The notes: a model not told the origin generated them from the sequence alone. Counted from the stretch's first letter, positions 34,991 through 44,014 are shown. The stretch: DNA of 64,000 nt from Nocardia shimofusensis NBRC 100134 (GCF_001613125.1 NZ_BDBT01000018.1:62001-126000); one strand, 5' to 3'. Numbers and translations are program-made.

Positions 34991-36640
34991 ATGGCCGAGA
35001 CTTACGACACAGGCGAGGACCCGATCCGGGTCGCGAATTCCGGCGCGCCCGCACGGGCGACGAGTATGGTGTGGGACGCCTGGGGCGATCCGGCGGGGCA
35101 CAAGCCGCTGTCGGAGCAGATCCGCGGCCTGCTGCGGCAGGTGTTCGGGATCTCCGGCGACGCGGTGGCGCGACGCGATGAGGGCGAGGTGCCACTGCGT
35201 CCGTCGGCGCTGACCGCCGACGACCACAGCGGCCTGGCCGCGGTGGTAGGTGCTGACCGGGTCAGCGTCGACCACCGCGACCGGCTTCGGCACGCGGGTG
35301 GCAAGAGTGCGCTCGATCTGCTGCGCCGCCGCACCGAAGGTCCGCAGGACGCCCCCGACGCGGTCGTCTTCCCCGCCGATCACGACGAGGTTCTCGCGGT
35401 GCTGGCGCACTGCGCCGAGCACGGCATCGCGGTGGTGCCCTTCGGCGGCGGGACGAGCGTGGTCGGCGGTCTGGACCCGGTGCGTGGACGCTTCCGGGTG
35501 GTCGTGGCGCTGGACCTGCGCCGGCTCGACGAACTGCTCGCCCTCGATGCCCTCAGCGGCACCGCGACGCTGGGTCCGGGGCTCACCGGTCCGCGCGCCG
35601 AGGAATTGCTCGCCGCGCACGGCTTCTCGCTCGGACACTTCCCGCAGAGCTTCGAATACGCCAGCATCGGCGGATTCGCCGCCACCCGGTCCTCGGGTCA
35701 GGCGTCGGCGGGCTACGGGCGCTTCGACGACATGGTGCAGCGGCTGCGGATCGCCACGCCGAGCGGCGAACTGGATCTCGGCCGGGCCCCCGCCTCTGCC
35801 GCCGGACCCGATCTGCGTGAGGTCTTCCTCGGTTCGGAAGGGGTGCTCGGCGTCATCACCGAGGTCACCGTGCGGGTGCATCCGGTGCCGGAAACCGTTG
35901 TGCATCAGGCGTGGTCGTTCCCGGATTTCGCCGCAGGCGCGCTCGCCCTGCGCACCGTCGTGCAGTCCGGCATGGCGCCGACCGTGCTCCGCCTGTCCGA
36001 CGAGGTCGAAACCGGGCTGAACCTGGCCCGGTCCGGCGACATCGGTGGCGAACCGGTGCACGGCTGCCTGGCGATCACCGTGTTCGAGGGCAGCGCCGCG
36101 GCGGTGGCCGCCCGCCGGACCTTGGCCGAGGAGATGCTGCGCGCGGCCGGCGGACGCGACCTGGGCCAGGAGCCCGCGCGGCAGTGGGAGCACGGTCGTT
36201 TCGCCGCGCCGTATCTGCGGGACGCGCTGCTCGACGTCGGGGTGCTGTGCGAGACGCTCGAGACCGCGACCACCTGGTCGAACGTCGCCGAGCTGAAATC
36301 CGCGGTGACCGGCGCGCTCACCGAATCCCTCGGCGGCCAGGGCACGCCGCCGGTGGTCATGTGCCATATCTCGCACACCTATCCGACCGGCGCGTCGCTG
36401 TACTTCACCGTCGTCGCCAAGGCGCTCGGCACGCCGATCGAGCAGTGGACGAAGGCCAAGAGCGCCGCGAGCGAAGCCATCGTCCGGGTGGGCGGCACCA
36501 TCACCCACCATCACGCCGTCGGTGCCGACCACCGGGCCTGGCTGCCCGAGGAGATCGGTGAGCTCGGCGTCCGGGTGCTCACCGCGATCAAGCGTGAAGT
36601 CGACCCCGTCGGCATCCTCAACCCCGGCAAGCTGATCTGA
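34991..36640 (+). CDS. FAD-linked oxidase, alkyldihydroxyacetonephosphate synthase-like
   Basis: 549 residues. An FAD-binding type 4 domain (VVPFGGGTSVVGGL, SIGGFAATRSSGQASAGYG, LGSEGVLGVIT) is followed by the FAD-oxidase C-terminal domain. The GTITHHHAVGADHR segment resembles the histidine motif of alkylDHAP synthases, and VGILNPGKLI closes the protein. Such enzymes exchange the acyl of acyl-DHAP for an alkyl chain in ether lipids; related bacterial flavoproteins oxidise other hydroxy acids, so the substrate is not certain. It matches Rv2251 in context. The start ATG 34991 is close to the putative -10. The next gene overlaps by one base (TGATG). Confidence 0.85.
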   Translation: MAETYDTGEDPIRVANSGAPARATSMVWDAWGDPAGHKPLSEQIRGLLRQVFGISGDAVARRDEGEVPLRPSALTADDHSGLAAVVGADRVSVDHRDRLRHAGGKSALDLLRRRTEGPQDAPDAVVFPADHDEVLAVLAHCAEHGIAVVPFGGGTSVVGGLDPVRGRFRVVVALDLRRLDELLALDALSGTATLGPGLTGPRAEELLAAHGFSLGHFPQSFEYASIGGFAATRSSGQASAGYGRFDDMVQRLRIATPSGELDLGRAPASAAGPDLREVFLGSEGVLGVITEVTVRVHPVPETVVHQAWSFPDFAAGALALRTVVQSGMAPTVLRLSDEVETGLNLARSGDIGGEPVHGCLAITVFEGSAAAVAARRTLAEEMLRAAGGRDLGQEPARQWEHGRFAAPYLRDALLDVGVLCETLETATTWSNVAELKSAVTGALTESLGGQGTPPVVMCHISHTYPTGASLYFTVVAKALGTPIEQWTKAKSAASEAIVRVGGTITHHHAVGADHRAWLPEEIGELGVRVLTAIKREVDPVGILNPGKLI

Positions 36641-37602
36641 TGAGCGCTCGCGACTACCCGGCGCCGCGATCGGTGCTGGTCGTGGCCAACCGGCAAGCCG
36701 GTCACGGCAGGGGACACGACGCCGCCGATGCCGCGCTCGCCGGGCTCGCCACAGGCGGCGTCGAGGTCGCCGAGGTCCACGCGCGGTCGGCGGCGGACGC
36801 GGTGCGACAGGTGCGCGCGGCGCTGAGCGAATCGACGACCCGCCCGGACGTGGTGGTCAGCGTCGGCGGCGACGGCTTGGCCTGCGCCTTGCTCGAAGCG
36901 CTCGCGCAATCCGGCGTCCCGCTCGGCCTGGTGCCCAGCGGCACCGGCAACGACCTGGCTCGCGAACTCGGCGTACCCGTCGGCGACACTGCCGCCGCGG
37001 TCGGCGTGGTGCTGGGCGGACGCACCCGGGTCATGGACCTCGGGCAGATCGCCCCGGTCGGCGCGTCGGGCTCGCCGATGTGGTTCGCCACTGTGGCGGG
37101 AACCGGGTTCGACGCGCGAGTCACCCTGCACGCCAACAGAATGCGGTGGCCGAAGGGTCCGTTGCGCTATACCTTCGCGGCCTTGGCCGAGATCACCAAG
37201 GGCATCGGCTTGCCGTATCGGATCGAATTGTCCGGCGTCGCCGTGGGCGCGCTGGACAATCCCTCCGGCGACACGGTGATCGAGACCGATGCGGTCATGG
37301 TCGCCGTCGGTAACACCCGCACCTACGGCGGCGGCATGCTGATCTGCCCGGACGCCGAGATGGACGACGGCTATCTCGACGTCACCGTCGTCGGCGCGGT
37401 CTCGCGGTTGTCGATGCTGCGGCTGCTGCCCGCGCTCTCGGCGGGCAAGCGGGTCGACCACCCCGCTGTCACCCAGTACCGCGCCGCCGCCGTCACGGTG
37501 GCCTCACCGGGGGCGCCGGCCACCGTCGACGGCGAGCCCGCGGGAACCCTGCCGGTGACGCTGCGCGCGGTACCGCGGGCGTTGACCGTGCTGGTGCCCT
37601 GA
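36640..37602 (+). CDS. Diacylglycerol kinase-family lipid kinase (Rv2252-like)
   Basis: 320 residues. The catalytic domain motifs VSVGGDGLACALLEA and VPSGTGNDLAREL are those of DAG/sphingosine kinases, and the C-terminal half has the family's beta-sandwich with YGGGMLICPDAEMDDGYLDV. It should phosphorylate diacylglycerol or a related lipid at the membrane. Rv2252, its apparent counterpart, has been described as a diacylglycerol kinase linked to phosphatidylinositol mannoside synthesis. The ATG overlaps the preceding stop, so the pair is coupled. Confidence 0.9.
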   Translation: MSARDYPAPRSVLVVANRQAGHGRGHDAADAALAGLATGGVEVAEVHARSAADAVRQVRAALSESTTRPDVVVSVGGDGLACALLEALAQSGVPLGLVPSGTGNDLARELGVPVGDTAAAVGVVLGGRTRVMDLGQIAPVGASGSPMWFATVAGTGFDARVTLHANRMRWPKGPLRYTFAALAEITKGIGLPYRIELSGVAVGALDNPSGDTVIETDAVMVAVGNTRTYGGGMLICPDAEMDDGYLDVTVVGAVSRLSMLRLLPALSAGKRVDHPAVTQYRAAAVTVASPGAPATVDGEPAGTLPVTLRAVPRALTVLVP

Positions 37603-37656
37603 TCCGGCGGACGGCCTGATCCGGCGGACCGGGCCGGCTCGCGTGGCCGGTCCGGT

Positions 37657-38442
37657 TCAGAGGTCGAAGGTGATCGCCGTGAGCCGGTTGATCGCCGTGC
37701 GATCGGCGATGATCACCGAGGCCGCTCTCGCGGGCGCGGAGTCGGTGACCGCGCCGACCAGTTCGGCCCATCGTCGGCAGTGCAGGTCGAAGAACAGGCC
37801 GCTGCTGCGACGGCCGCGCCGCGCCTGACTCGCCCTGGCCACCGGTGGCGCGACATCGATCATGACGATGTGCAGGCTGCGGCGGTGCGCGCTCGCCCAG
37901 CGGGAGATCAGCCGCCTGCTCCAGCGGAACGTCCCGCAGTCGTGGATGATCACCGGCCCGGTCGCGGAGCGCAGCGCCCGGCGGATGGTCGCGAAGTGCG
38001 CGATCTGCACCACCGGCCGCCACAGCGGATACGGCAGCCGGTGCAGTCGTCTGGTCCAGCGATTGCGTGCGTGCTGGGAGTCGATGACGACCCGGCCGTC
38101 CGGACCGGTCGGGGGGTGCAGCTCGGTCGCGCCCGAGCCGAAGAACCGCAGCAGCGCCGTGCTCTTGCCCGCGCCGGGCACTCCGGCGAACACCAGGGCG
38201 GCCGTCCGGGGATACCGCAACCGGGCGATCGCGTCGTGGAGGTCGTCCGCGATCGGCTCGCGCCCGCCGGGTTCGCCGATGCCAGGCCCGCGACTCCCGA
38301 GATCACCACCGCGCGCGTCCTCCCGGTGGGGGGCGGCGGCGCGCAGGTCGTGGACGGCGAAGGGAGCCAGCGCCGCCGGTCCGACGAGCGTGGCTCGCGG
38401 GGCGGGGGCATGCAGGGGTGTCGCGTCGAGCGGGGGGTTCAC
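37657..38442 (-). CDS. P-loop ATP/GTP-binding kinase-like protein
   Basis: About 261 residues. Walker A GVPGAGKSTALLRF lies near residue 75, preceded by a proline/alanine-rich segment. A DSQHARNRW region and VIIHDCGTFRW follow, and the fold resembles the zeta-toxin/AAA_33 type of small-molecule kinase. The substrate is unknown. The start GTG 38442 has GGAAGAG almost touching it and is tentative; the frame is open further upstream. It is convergent with the DAG kinase gene; the 54-bp gap has a 15-nt direct repeat CCTGATCCGGCGGAC around the DAG kinase stop. Confidence 0.7.
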   Translation of the reverse strand: MNPPLDATPLHAPAPRATLVGPAALAPFAVHDLRAAAPHREDARGGDLGSRGPGIGEPGGREPIADDLHDAIARLRYPRTAALVFAGVPGAGKSTALLRFFGSGATELHPPTGPDGRVVIDSQHARNRWTRRLHRLPYPLWRPVVQIAHFATIRRALRSATGPVIIHDCGTFRWSRRLISRWASAHRRSLHIVMIDVAPPVARASQARRGRRSSGLFFDLHCRRWAELVGAVTDSAPARAASVIIADRTAINRLTAITFDL

Positions 38443-38813
38443 CTCTTCCAGATTCCTGTGTCCCGGCCGTTTCGGCAACCGGGAAAACCCTGATTCGCCA
38501 GTGTGATTCGCCCCCGACGTGCGTGGGAGTAATGGTTTTCGCCTCGATCCGAGCAGGTAGGCAAGGGCGGCAACGGCATTCGTGCCCTTTAGCGACGCGC
38601 CCCGGGCGGGCGGGCGGTGCCTGCGCGGGTGCTTCCGGTCGGCGACGAGCGGAGGGAGCCGGGTGTTCCGCGCTCCTGCCCGCGCCGACGCGATGACACC
38701 GCGAGCCCTCGGAAAGGTGTGATCGGTCACGATCGGGCGCCGACGCCGCTGGTGGCGAAACCAGCCGATAGAGGCCTTGGGCCGCGAACCTGAGAATTGC
38801 TTATGGAAGGAGA
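38443..38813. other. Gene-free stretch between the P-loop kinase and valS
   Basis: Most of a 530-bp gap. It contains GTGATCGGTCAC (38719-38730), a short inverted repeat with the wrong spacing for a CRP site, but no coding frame I would support. Confidence 0.4.
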
Positions 38814-38839
38814 CTACCGGCCGGTAGAAGCGCTAAACT
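38814..38839 (+). promoter_or_regulatory. Perfect 14-bp palindrome next to a -10 element, upstream of valS
   Basis: CTACCGGCCGGTAG (38814-38827) is a perfect palindrome ending 6 bp before TAAACT (38834-38839), a good -10 hexamer. A repressor or activator bound to it would overlap the promoter. Its first ten bases also start the hairpin after clpP2. Confidence 0.45.
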
Positions 38840-38849
38840 AGGCCACAGA

Positions 38850-38890
38850 GGCGGAGTCTTCGGTGTCCCTCATCCACCGAAGACTCCGCC
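38850..38890 (+). terminator. Strong hairpin in the valS upstream region
   Basis: GGCGGAGTCTTCGGTG (38850-38865) pairs perfectly over 16 bp with CACCGAAGACTCCGCC (38875-38890), 9-nt loop, followed by the pyrimidine-rich CTCTTCCTGTCC. It begins about 10 nt after the TAAACT promoter-like hexamer, so it could end a very short RNA or act as an attenuator. Confidence 0.65.
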
Positions 38891-38960
38891 CTCTTCCTGT
38901 CCGCACCCGCCCGGTCCTCCCGGCGCGAGAGGGTCGGATAATCGCCTGGCACGCCCCCGA

Positions 38961-38966
38961 TAGGAT
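38961..38966 (+). promoter_or_regulatory. Leaderless -10 element of valS
   Basis: TAGGAT ends 6 nt before GTG 38973, and no ribosome-binding site is present. A -35 is not obvious. Confidence 0.4.
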
Positions 38967-38972
38967 CACGGG

Positions 38973-41654
38973 GTGACCAGCGCAGCCCCTGACAACTCGC
39001 ATGATCGTGCCGCCGCCCTCCCCAAGAGCTGGGATCCCGGCGTCGTCGAGGCCGAGATGTACGAGCGCTGGGTAGGCGCGGGCTATTTCACCGCCGACCC
39101 AGGCTCCGGCAAGCCCGCGTACTCGATCGTGCTGCCGCCGCCGAATGTCACCGGCACCCTGCACATGGGCCACGCCCTCGACCACACGCTGATGGACACC
39201 CTGGCCCGCCGCAAGCGGATGCAGGGTTACGAGGTGCTGTGGCTGCCCGGCATGGACCACGCGGGCATCGCCACCCAGAACGTGGTGGAAAAGCAGCTCG
39301 CCGCCGACGGCAAGACCAAAGAGGACTTCGGTCGCGAGCTGTTCGTGCAGAAGGTGTGGGACTGGAAGCACGAATCCGGCGGCTCGATCCAATGGCAGAT
39401 GCGCGCCCTCGGCGACAGCGTCGACTGGAGCCGCGACCGCTTCACCATGGACGACGGCCTCTCGCGCGCCGTCCAGACCATCTTCAAGCGCCTCTACGAC
39501 GACGGCCTGATCTATCGCGCCGAGCGCCTGGTGAACTGGTCGCCGGAACTGCGCACCGCCATCTCCGACATCGAGGTCAAACACGAGGACGTGGAGGGCG
39601 AGCTCGTCTCCCTGCGCTACGGCTCCTTGAACGACGACGAACCGCACGTCGTGGTGGCCACCACCCGCGTGGAGACCATGCTCGGTGACACCGCCGTGGC
39701 GGTGCACCCCGAGGACCCGCGCTATCAGAAGCTGATCGGCACCACGCTCGAGCATCCGATCACCGGACGGCAGATCCCGATCGTGGCCGACGATTACGTC
39801 GATCCCGAGTTCGGTTCCGGCGCAGTGAAGATCACTCCCGCGCACGACCCCAACGACTTCGAGATCGGTGTGCGGCACCAGCTGCCGATGCCGACGATCA
39901 TGGACGAGCGCGGCCGGATCGCGGGCACCGGCACCGAATTCGACGGCATGGACCGTTTCGAAGCCAGGGTCAAGGTGCGCGAGCGGCTGGCCGAGGAAGG
40001 CCGCGTGGTCGCCGAGAAGCGTCCCTACATCCACAGCGTCGGGCACTCCGAGCGCTCCGGCGAGGCGATCGAGCCCCGCCTGTCGATGCAGTGGTGGGTC
40101 AGGGTGGAGTCGCTGGCCAAGGCCGCGGGCGACGCCGTGCGCAACGGTCAGGTCGCCATCCATCCGGCGAGCCAGGAGCCGCGCTGGTTCGAGTGGGTCG
40201 ACAACATGCACGACTGGACCATTTCGCGCCAGCTGTGGTGGGGCCACCGGATTCCGATCTGGTACGGACCCGAGGGCGAAGTGGTGTGCGTCGGCCCCGA
40301 CGAGACCGCGCCCGAGGGCTGGATCCAGGACCCCGACGTCCTCGACACCTGGTTCTCCTCCGGCCTGTGGCCGTTCTCCACGATGGGCTGGCCCGAGGCC
40401 ACCCCGGAGCTGGCGAAGTTCTATCCGACCAGCGTGCTGGTGACCGGCTACGACATCCTGTTCTTCTGGGTGGCCCGGATGATGATGTTCGGCATGTACG
40501 TCTCCGAGGACGCCGCGCTCACCGCGGGCAAGGCCCCGGGCGTGCCGCAGGTGCCGTTCCAGGACGTCTTCCTGCACGGTCTGATCCGCGACCAGCACGG
40601 CAAGAAGATGTCCAAGTCGCGGGGCAACGGCATCGACCCGCTGGACTGGATCCGCTCCTACGGCGCCGACGCGCTGCGCTTCACCCTGGCCAGGGGCGCG
40701 CAGCCGGGCGGTGATCTCTCGGTCGGCGAATCGCATGCGCTGGCCTCGCGCAGCTTTGTCACCAAGCTGTTCAACGCCACCAAGTTCGCGCTGCTCAACG
40801 GCGCCGCGCCGGGTGAGCTGCCGAGTCACGCGAGCCTCACCGATGCCGACCGCTGGATCCTGGACCGGCTCGACGAGGTGCTCGCCGAGGTCGACACGGC
40901 CTTCGACGCCTACGAGTTCGGCAAGGCTTGCGAGGCGCTCTACCACTTCGCGTGGGACGAACTGTGCGACTGGTACCTGGAGTTGGCGAAGGTCCAGTTC
41001 GCCGAGGAGGGTGCGCGCGCCACGACCACCCGAACGGTGCTCGGCAATGTCCTCGACGCGGTGCTGCGCCTGCTGCATCCGGTGATCCCGTTCGTCACCG
41101 AATCGCTGTGGCAGGCGTTGACCGGCGGCGAGTCGGTGGTGGTGTCGGCGTGGCCGCGGCGCGGCACCGAGACCGCCGATCCTGTGGCCGCGCGCCGGAT
41201 CGCCGACGCCCAGCGCCTGATTACCGAGATCCGCCGCTTCCGCAGCGATCAGGGCCTGGCGGACAAGCAGAAGGTCGCCGCCACCCTGATCGGCTTGGCC
41301 GAGGCCGACCTTCTCGCGCTGGCCCCCGCCGTCGCCAACCTCGCCCGGCTCACCGAACCCGGCCCGGATTTCTCGGCCACCGCCGAGGTGGAGGTGCGCC
41401 TGAGCGGCGCGACGGTCACCGTGCAGGTCGACACCTCGGGCACGGTCGACCTCGAGGCCGAACGCAAGCGCCTCGAGAAGGACCTGGCCGCCGCGCAGAA
41501 GGAACTCGCGACCACCGAGGCCAAACTCGGCAACGAGGCATTCCTGGCGAAGGCCCCCGAAGCGGTCGTGGACAAGATCAAGGGGCGCCGCGACGTCGCC
41601 GCCGCCGAGGTCGAGCGGATCGGTGCCAGGCTCACCGAGTTGGGGGCCAAGTGA
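38973..41654 (+). CDS. valS: Valine-tRNA ligase
   Basis: 893 residues, class I. Signature HMGH at 64-67 and KMSKS at 545-549 are intact. An editing (CP1) domain lies between them (VVVATTRVETMLGDTAVAV), and a C-terminal coiled coil (VDLEAERKRLEKDLAAAQKE) packs on the tRNA. It charges tRNA-Val. GTG 38973 is the first plausible start and appears leaderless. The stop overlaps the folC start as GTGA, so translation is coupled, with the same gene order as Rv2448c-Rv2447c. Confidence 0.97.
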   Translation: MTSAAPDNSHDRAAALPKSWDPGVVEAEMYERWVGAGYFTADPGSGKPAYSIVLPPPNVTGTLHMGHALDHTLMDTLARRKRMQGYEVLWLPGMDHAGIATQNVVEKQLAADGKTKEDFGRELFVQKVWDWKHESGGSIQWQMRALGDSVDWSRDRFTMDDGLSRAVQTIFKRLYDDGLIYRAERLVNWSPELRTAISDIEVKHEDVEGELVSLRYGSLNDDEPHVVVATTRVETMLGDTAVAVHPEDPRYQKLIGTTLEHPITGRQIPIVADDYVDPEFGSGAVKITPAHDPNDFEIGVRHQLPMPTIMDERGRIAGTGTEFDGMDRFEARVKVRERLAEEGRVVAEKRPYIHSVGHSERSGEAIEPRLSMQWWVRVESLAKAAGDAVRNGQVAIHPASQEPRWFEWVDNMHDWTISRQLWWGHRIPIWYGPEGEVVCVGPDETAPEGWIQDPDVLDTWFSSGLWPFSTMGWPEATPELAKFYPTSVLVTGYDILFFWVARMMMFGMYVSEDAALTAGKAPGVPQVPFQDVFLHGLIRDQHGKKMSKSRGNGIDPLDWIRSYGADALRFTLARGAQPGGDLSVGESHALASRSFVTKLFNATKFALLNGAAPGELPSHASLTDADRWILDRLDEVLAEVDTAFDAYEFGKACEALYHFAWDELCDWYLELAKVQFAEEGARATTTRTVLGNVLDAVLRLLHPVIPFVTESLWQALTGGESVVVSAWPRRGTETADPVAARRIADAQRLITEIRRFRSDQGLADKQKVAATLIGLAEADLLALAPAVANLARLTEPGPDFSATAEVEVRLSGATVTVQVDTSGTVDLEAERKRLEKDLAAAQKELATTEAKLGNEAFLAKAPEAVVDKIKGRRDVAAAEVERIGARLTELGAK

Positions 41655-43129
41655 GCGACGACGACACGGGCGCGAACCCGGAACCGGAGCCGCAGTACCA
41701 CGACGAGTCCGGGGCCACCCGTCTGGGCTCGGGTCCCTCGCCTGTCGATCTCGCCGAGATGGCGCTGGTCGAGGCCGAACTGGATCGGCGTTGGCCGGAG
41801 ACCAAGATCGAGCCCTCGCTCGCCCGGATCTCCACGCTGATGGATCTGCTCGGTTCGCCGCAGCAGTCCTACCCGGCCATCCACATCGCGGGCACCAACG
41901 GCAAGACCTCGGTCACCCGGATGATCGACGCGCTGCTCACCGCGCTGCACCGGCGCACCGGCCGGATCACCAGCCCGCACCTGCAGCTCGCCACCGAGCG
42001 GATCAGCATCGACAACGCGCCGATCAGCCCGGCCAGGTACGTCGAGATCTATCGCGAGATCCAGCCGTACGTCGAGATGATCGACCAGCAATCCGCTGCG
42101 GCGGGCGGACCCGCGATGAGCAAGTTCGAGGTGCTCACCGGCATGGCGTTCGCGGCCTTCGCCGAAGCGCCGGTCGATGTCGCGGTGGTGGAGACCGGGA
42201 TGGGCGGCACCTGGGACGCGACCAACGTGATCGACGGCCAAGTCGCGGTGATCACGCCGATCGGCTTGGACCACACCGACTATCTCGGCCCCGACCTCGC
42301 CTCCATCGCGGGGGAGAAGGCGGGCATCATCAAGCGCGCCGAGGAGAGCCTGGTCCCGCACGACACCGTCGCGGTGATCGCCCGGCAGGAACCCGAGGCC
42401 ATGGACGTGCTGCTGCGTCGTGCCGTCGAGGTGGACGCGGCCGTCGCACGCGAGGGCTCGGAGTTCACGGTGCTCGCCAGGCGGGTCGCCGTCGGCGGTC
42501 AGCAGCTGACGCTGCAGGGCCTCGGCGGTGTGTACGACGAGATCTTCCTGCCCCTGCACGGTGAGCATCAGGCCCGCAACGCCTCGCTCGCCCTCGCCGC
42601 GGTGGAGGCGTTCTTCGGGGCGGGCGCCCAACGCCAACTCGACCTGGAGGCCGTGCGCGCGGGCTTCGCCTCGGTGGCCGGCCCAGGGCGGATGGAACGG
42701 ATGCGCAGCGCGCCGACCATCTTCATCGACGCCGCGCACAATCCGGCGGGGGCGCGGGCGCTGGCCGAGACGATCGGCACCGAGTTCGACTTCCGCAAAC
42801 TCGTCGGGGTGATCGCGGTGCTCGGCGACAAGGACGCCGCAGGCATCCTGGAAGCGCTGGAACCGGTGTTCGACGAGATCGTGGTGACCAGCAACGGTTC
42901 CCCGCGTGCGTTGGATCTCGACATCCTGGCCGATCTGGCGGTCCAGCGCTTCGGTGACGAGCGGGTCGTCGTCGCGCCGACCCTGCCGGACGCGCTGGAG
43001 ACCGCCATCGCCCTCGCCGAGGACGTCGCGGACAGCGGTGAGATGGTCTCCGGAGCGGGGGTGGTGGTCACCGGTTCGGTGGTCACCGCAGGAGCCGCCC
43101 GCGCCCTGTTCGGAAAGGAGCCGGCATGA
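41651..43129 (+). CDS. folC: Folylpolyglutamate synthase / dihydrofolate synthase
   Basis: 492 residues. The P-loop HIAGTNGKTSVTRMID, VVETGMGGTWDATNV, ITPIGLDHTDYLG and FIDAAHNPAGARAL identify the FolC branch of the Mur ligase family. It adds glutamate to dihydropteroate and to folates in the cytoplasm. GTG 41651 overlaps the valS TGA by 4 nt, and a proline/glutamate-rich 40-residue N-terminal extension precedes the conserved core. The next gene overlaps as ATGA, so valS-folC-DUF4233 form a tight operon. Confidence 0.95.
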   Translation: MSDDDTGANPEPEPQYHDESGATRLGSGPSPVDLAEMALVEAELDRRWPETKIEPSLARISTLMDLLGSPQQSYPAIHIAGTNGKTSVTRMIDALLTALHRRTGRITSPHLQLATERISIDNAPISPARYVEIYREIQPYVEMIDQQSAAAGGPAMSKFEVLTGMAFAAFAEAPVDVAVVETGMGGTWDATNVIDGQVAVITPIGLDHTDYLGPDLASIAGEKAGIIKRAEESLVPHDTVAVIARQEPEAMDVLLRRAVEVDAAVAREGSEFTVLARRVAVGGQQLTLQGLGGVYDEIFLPLHGEHQARNASLALAAVEAFFGAGAQRQLDLEAVRAGFASVAGPGRMERMRSAPTIFIDAAHNPAGARALAETIGTEFDFRKLVGVIAVLGDKDAAGILEALEPVFDEIVVTSNGSPRALDLDILADLAVQRFGDERVVVAPTLPDALETAIALAEDVADSGEMVSGAGVVVTGSVVTAGAARALFGKEPA

Positions 43130-43587
43130 GCTCGGCAGAGCACCAGCCCGACCAGCCCGACCAGCCCGACCGACCCGACCAGCCCGGCCGTCCCGCCGAC
43201 GTGCCGGCGCCACCGGACCCGTGGAAGGGCCTGCGCGGCGTCATGGCGGGCACGTTGGTCCTGGAATCCATCGTGGTGCTGCTCGCGCTGCCGATCGTGG
43301 CGGATCTCGGCGGCGGGATCACCTGGGTGTCGGGCACCTACCTGGTCGGCGTAGCGCTGGCGATGATCCTCGGCGCCGGGCTGCAGGGGCGATCCTGGGC
43401 GCTGGCCTACAACCTCGGCCTGCAGGTGCTCGTGCTGATCGGCGGTCTGTTCCACCTGTCGATCCTGGTCATCGGCGTGCTGTTCCTGCTGGTATGGGCG
43501 TTCGTCCTGATCCTGCGCGGCGAGGTGAAGCGCCGGATGGACCAGGGGTTACTGCCCAGTCAGCGGCTCGGCGAAGCGGGTCGTTAG
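43126..43587 (+). CDS. DUF4233 integral membrane protein (Rv2446c-like)
   Basis: 153 residues. After a repetitive DQPDQPDQP-type tail (residues 8-20) come four hydrophobic segments (about 36-60, 67-84, 91-108 and 110-130) and a short basic C-terminus. It belongs to a conserved actinobacterial family always found between folC and ndk; no function is known. ATG 43126 overlaps the folC stop, with AAAGGAG upstream. Confidence 0.88.
   Translation: MSSAEHQPDQPDQPDRPDQPGRPADVPAPPDPWKGLRGVMAGTLVLESIVVLLALPIVADLGGGITWVSGTYLVGVALAMILGAGLQGRSWALAYNLGLQVLVLIGGLFHLSILVIGVLFLLVWAFVLILRGEVKRRMDQGLLPSQRLGEAGR
43142..43186 (+). repeat. Five in-frame 9-bp tandem repeats inside the DUF4233 gene
   Basis: The unit ACCAGCCCG occurs at 43142, 43151, 43160 and 43178, with the variant ACCGACCCG at 43169. 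The unit length is a multiple of three, so copy-number change would only lengthen or shorten the Asp-Gln-Pro tail. Confidence 0.85.
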
Positions 43588-43597
43588 GCTGTGCGCC

Positions 43598-44014
43598 GTG
43601 ACTGAGCAGACGTTGGTACTCATCAAGCCGGACGGCGTGTCGCGCGGCCTGGTCGGCGAGGTGCTGGCCCGGGCCGAGCGCAAAGGCCTGACGATCGCCG
43701 CCCTCGAACTGAAGCAGGTGTCCGAGGAACTGGCTCGCGAACACTACGACGAGCACGCCGACAAGCCGTTCTTCGGTTCCCTGATCGAGTTCATCACCTC
43801 CGGCCCGGTCGTCGCGGCCGTGCTCGAGGGCCCGCGCGCCATCGCGGCCTTCCGTCAGCTGGCCGGCGGCACCGACCCGGTGGAGAAGGCCACCCCGGGC
43901 ACCATCCGGGGCGATTTCGGCCTGGAGACCCAGTACAACCTGGTGCACGGCTCGGACTCGCCCGAGTCGGCCAAGCGCGAGATCGGCCTCTGGTTCCCTT
44001 CGTTCCCGATCTGA
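43598..44014 (+). CDS. ndk: Nucleoside diphosphate kinase
   Basis: 138 residues, the normal length. TLVLIKPDGVSRGLVGEV at the N-terminus and the active-site histidine in NLVHGSDSPESA are intact. It balances NTP pools by a phosphohistidine ping-pong mechanism. TAGGCT (43585-43590) ends 7 nt before GTG 43598 and there is no ribosome-binding site, so a leaderless transcript separate from the valS operon is likely. A perfect hairpin follows the gene. Confidence 0.97.
   Translation: MTEQTLVLIKPDGVSRGLVGEVLARAERKGLTIAALELKQVSEELAREHYDEHADKPFFGSLIEFITSGPVVAAVLEGPRAIAAFRQLAGGTDPVEKATPGTIRGDFGLETQYNLVHGSDSPESAKREIGLWFPSFPI

Noticed and set aside
38719..38730. CRP/GlxR site GTGATCGGTCAC
   Set aside because: The half-sites are separated by 4 rather than 6 bases, so it does not fit the consensus.
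38443..38972. T-box riboswitch upstream of valS
   Set aside because: There is a strong hairpin, but I could not find the conserved T-box bulge sequence, specifier loop or alternative antiterminator pairing.
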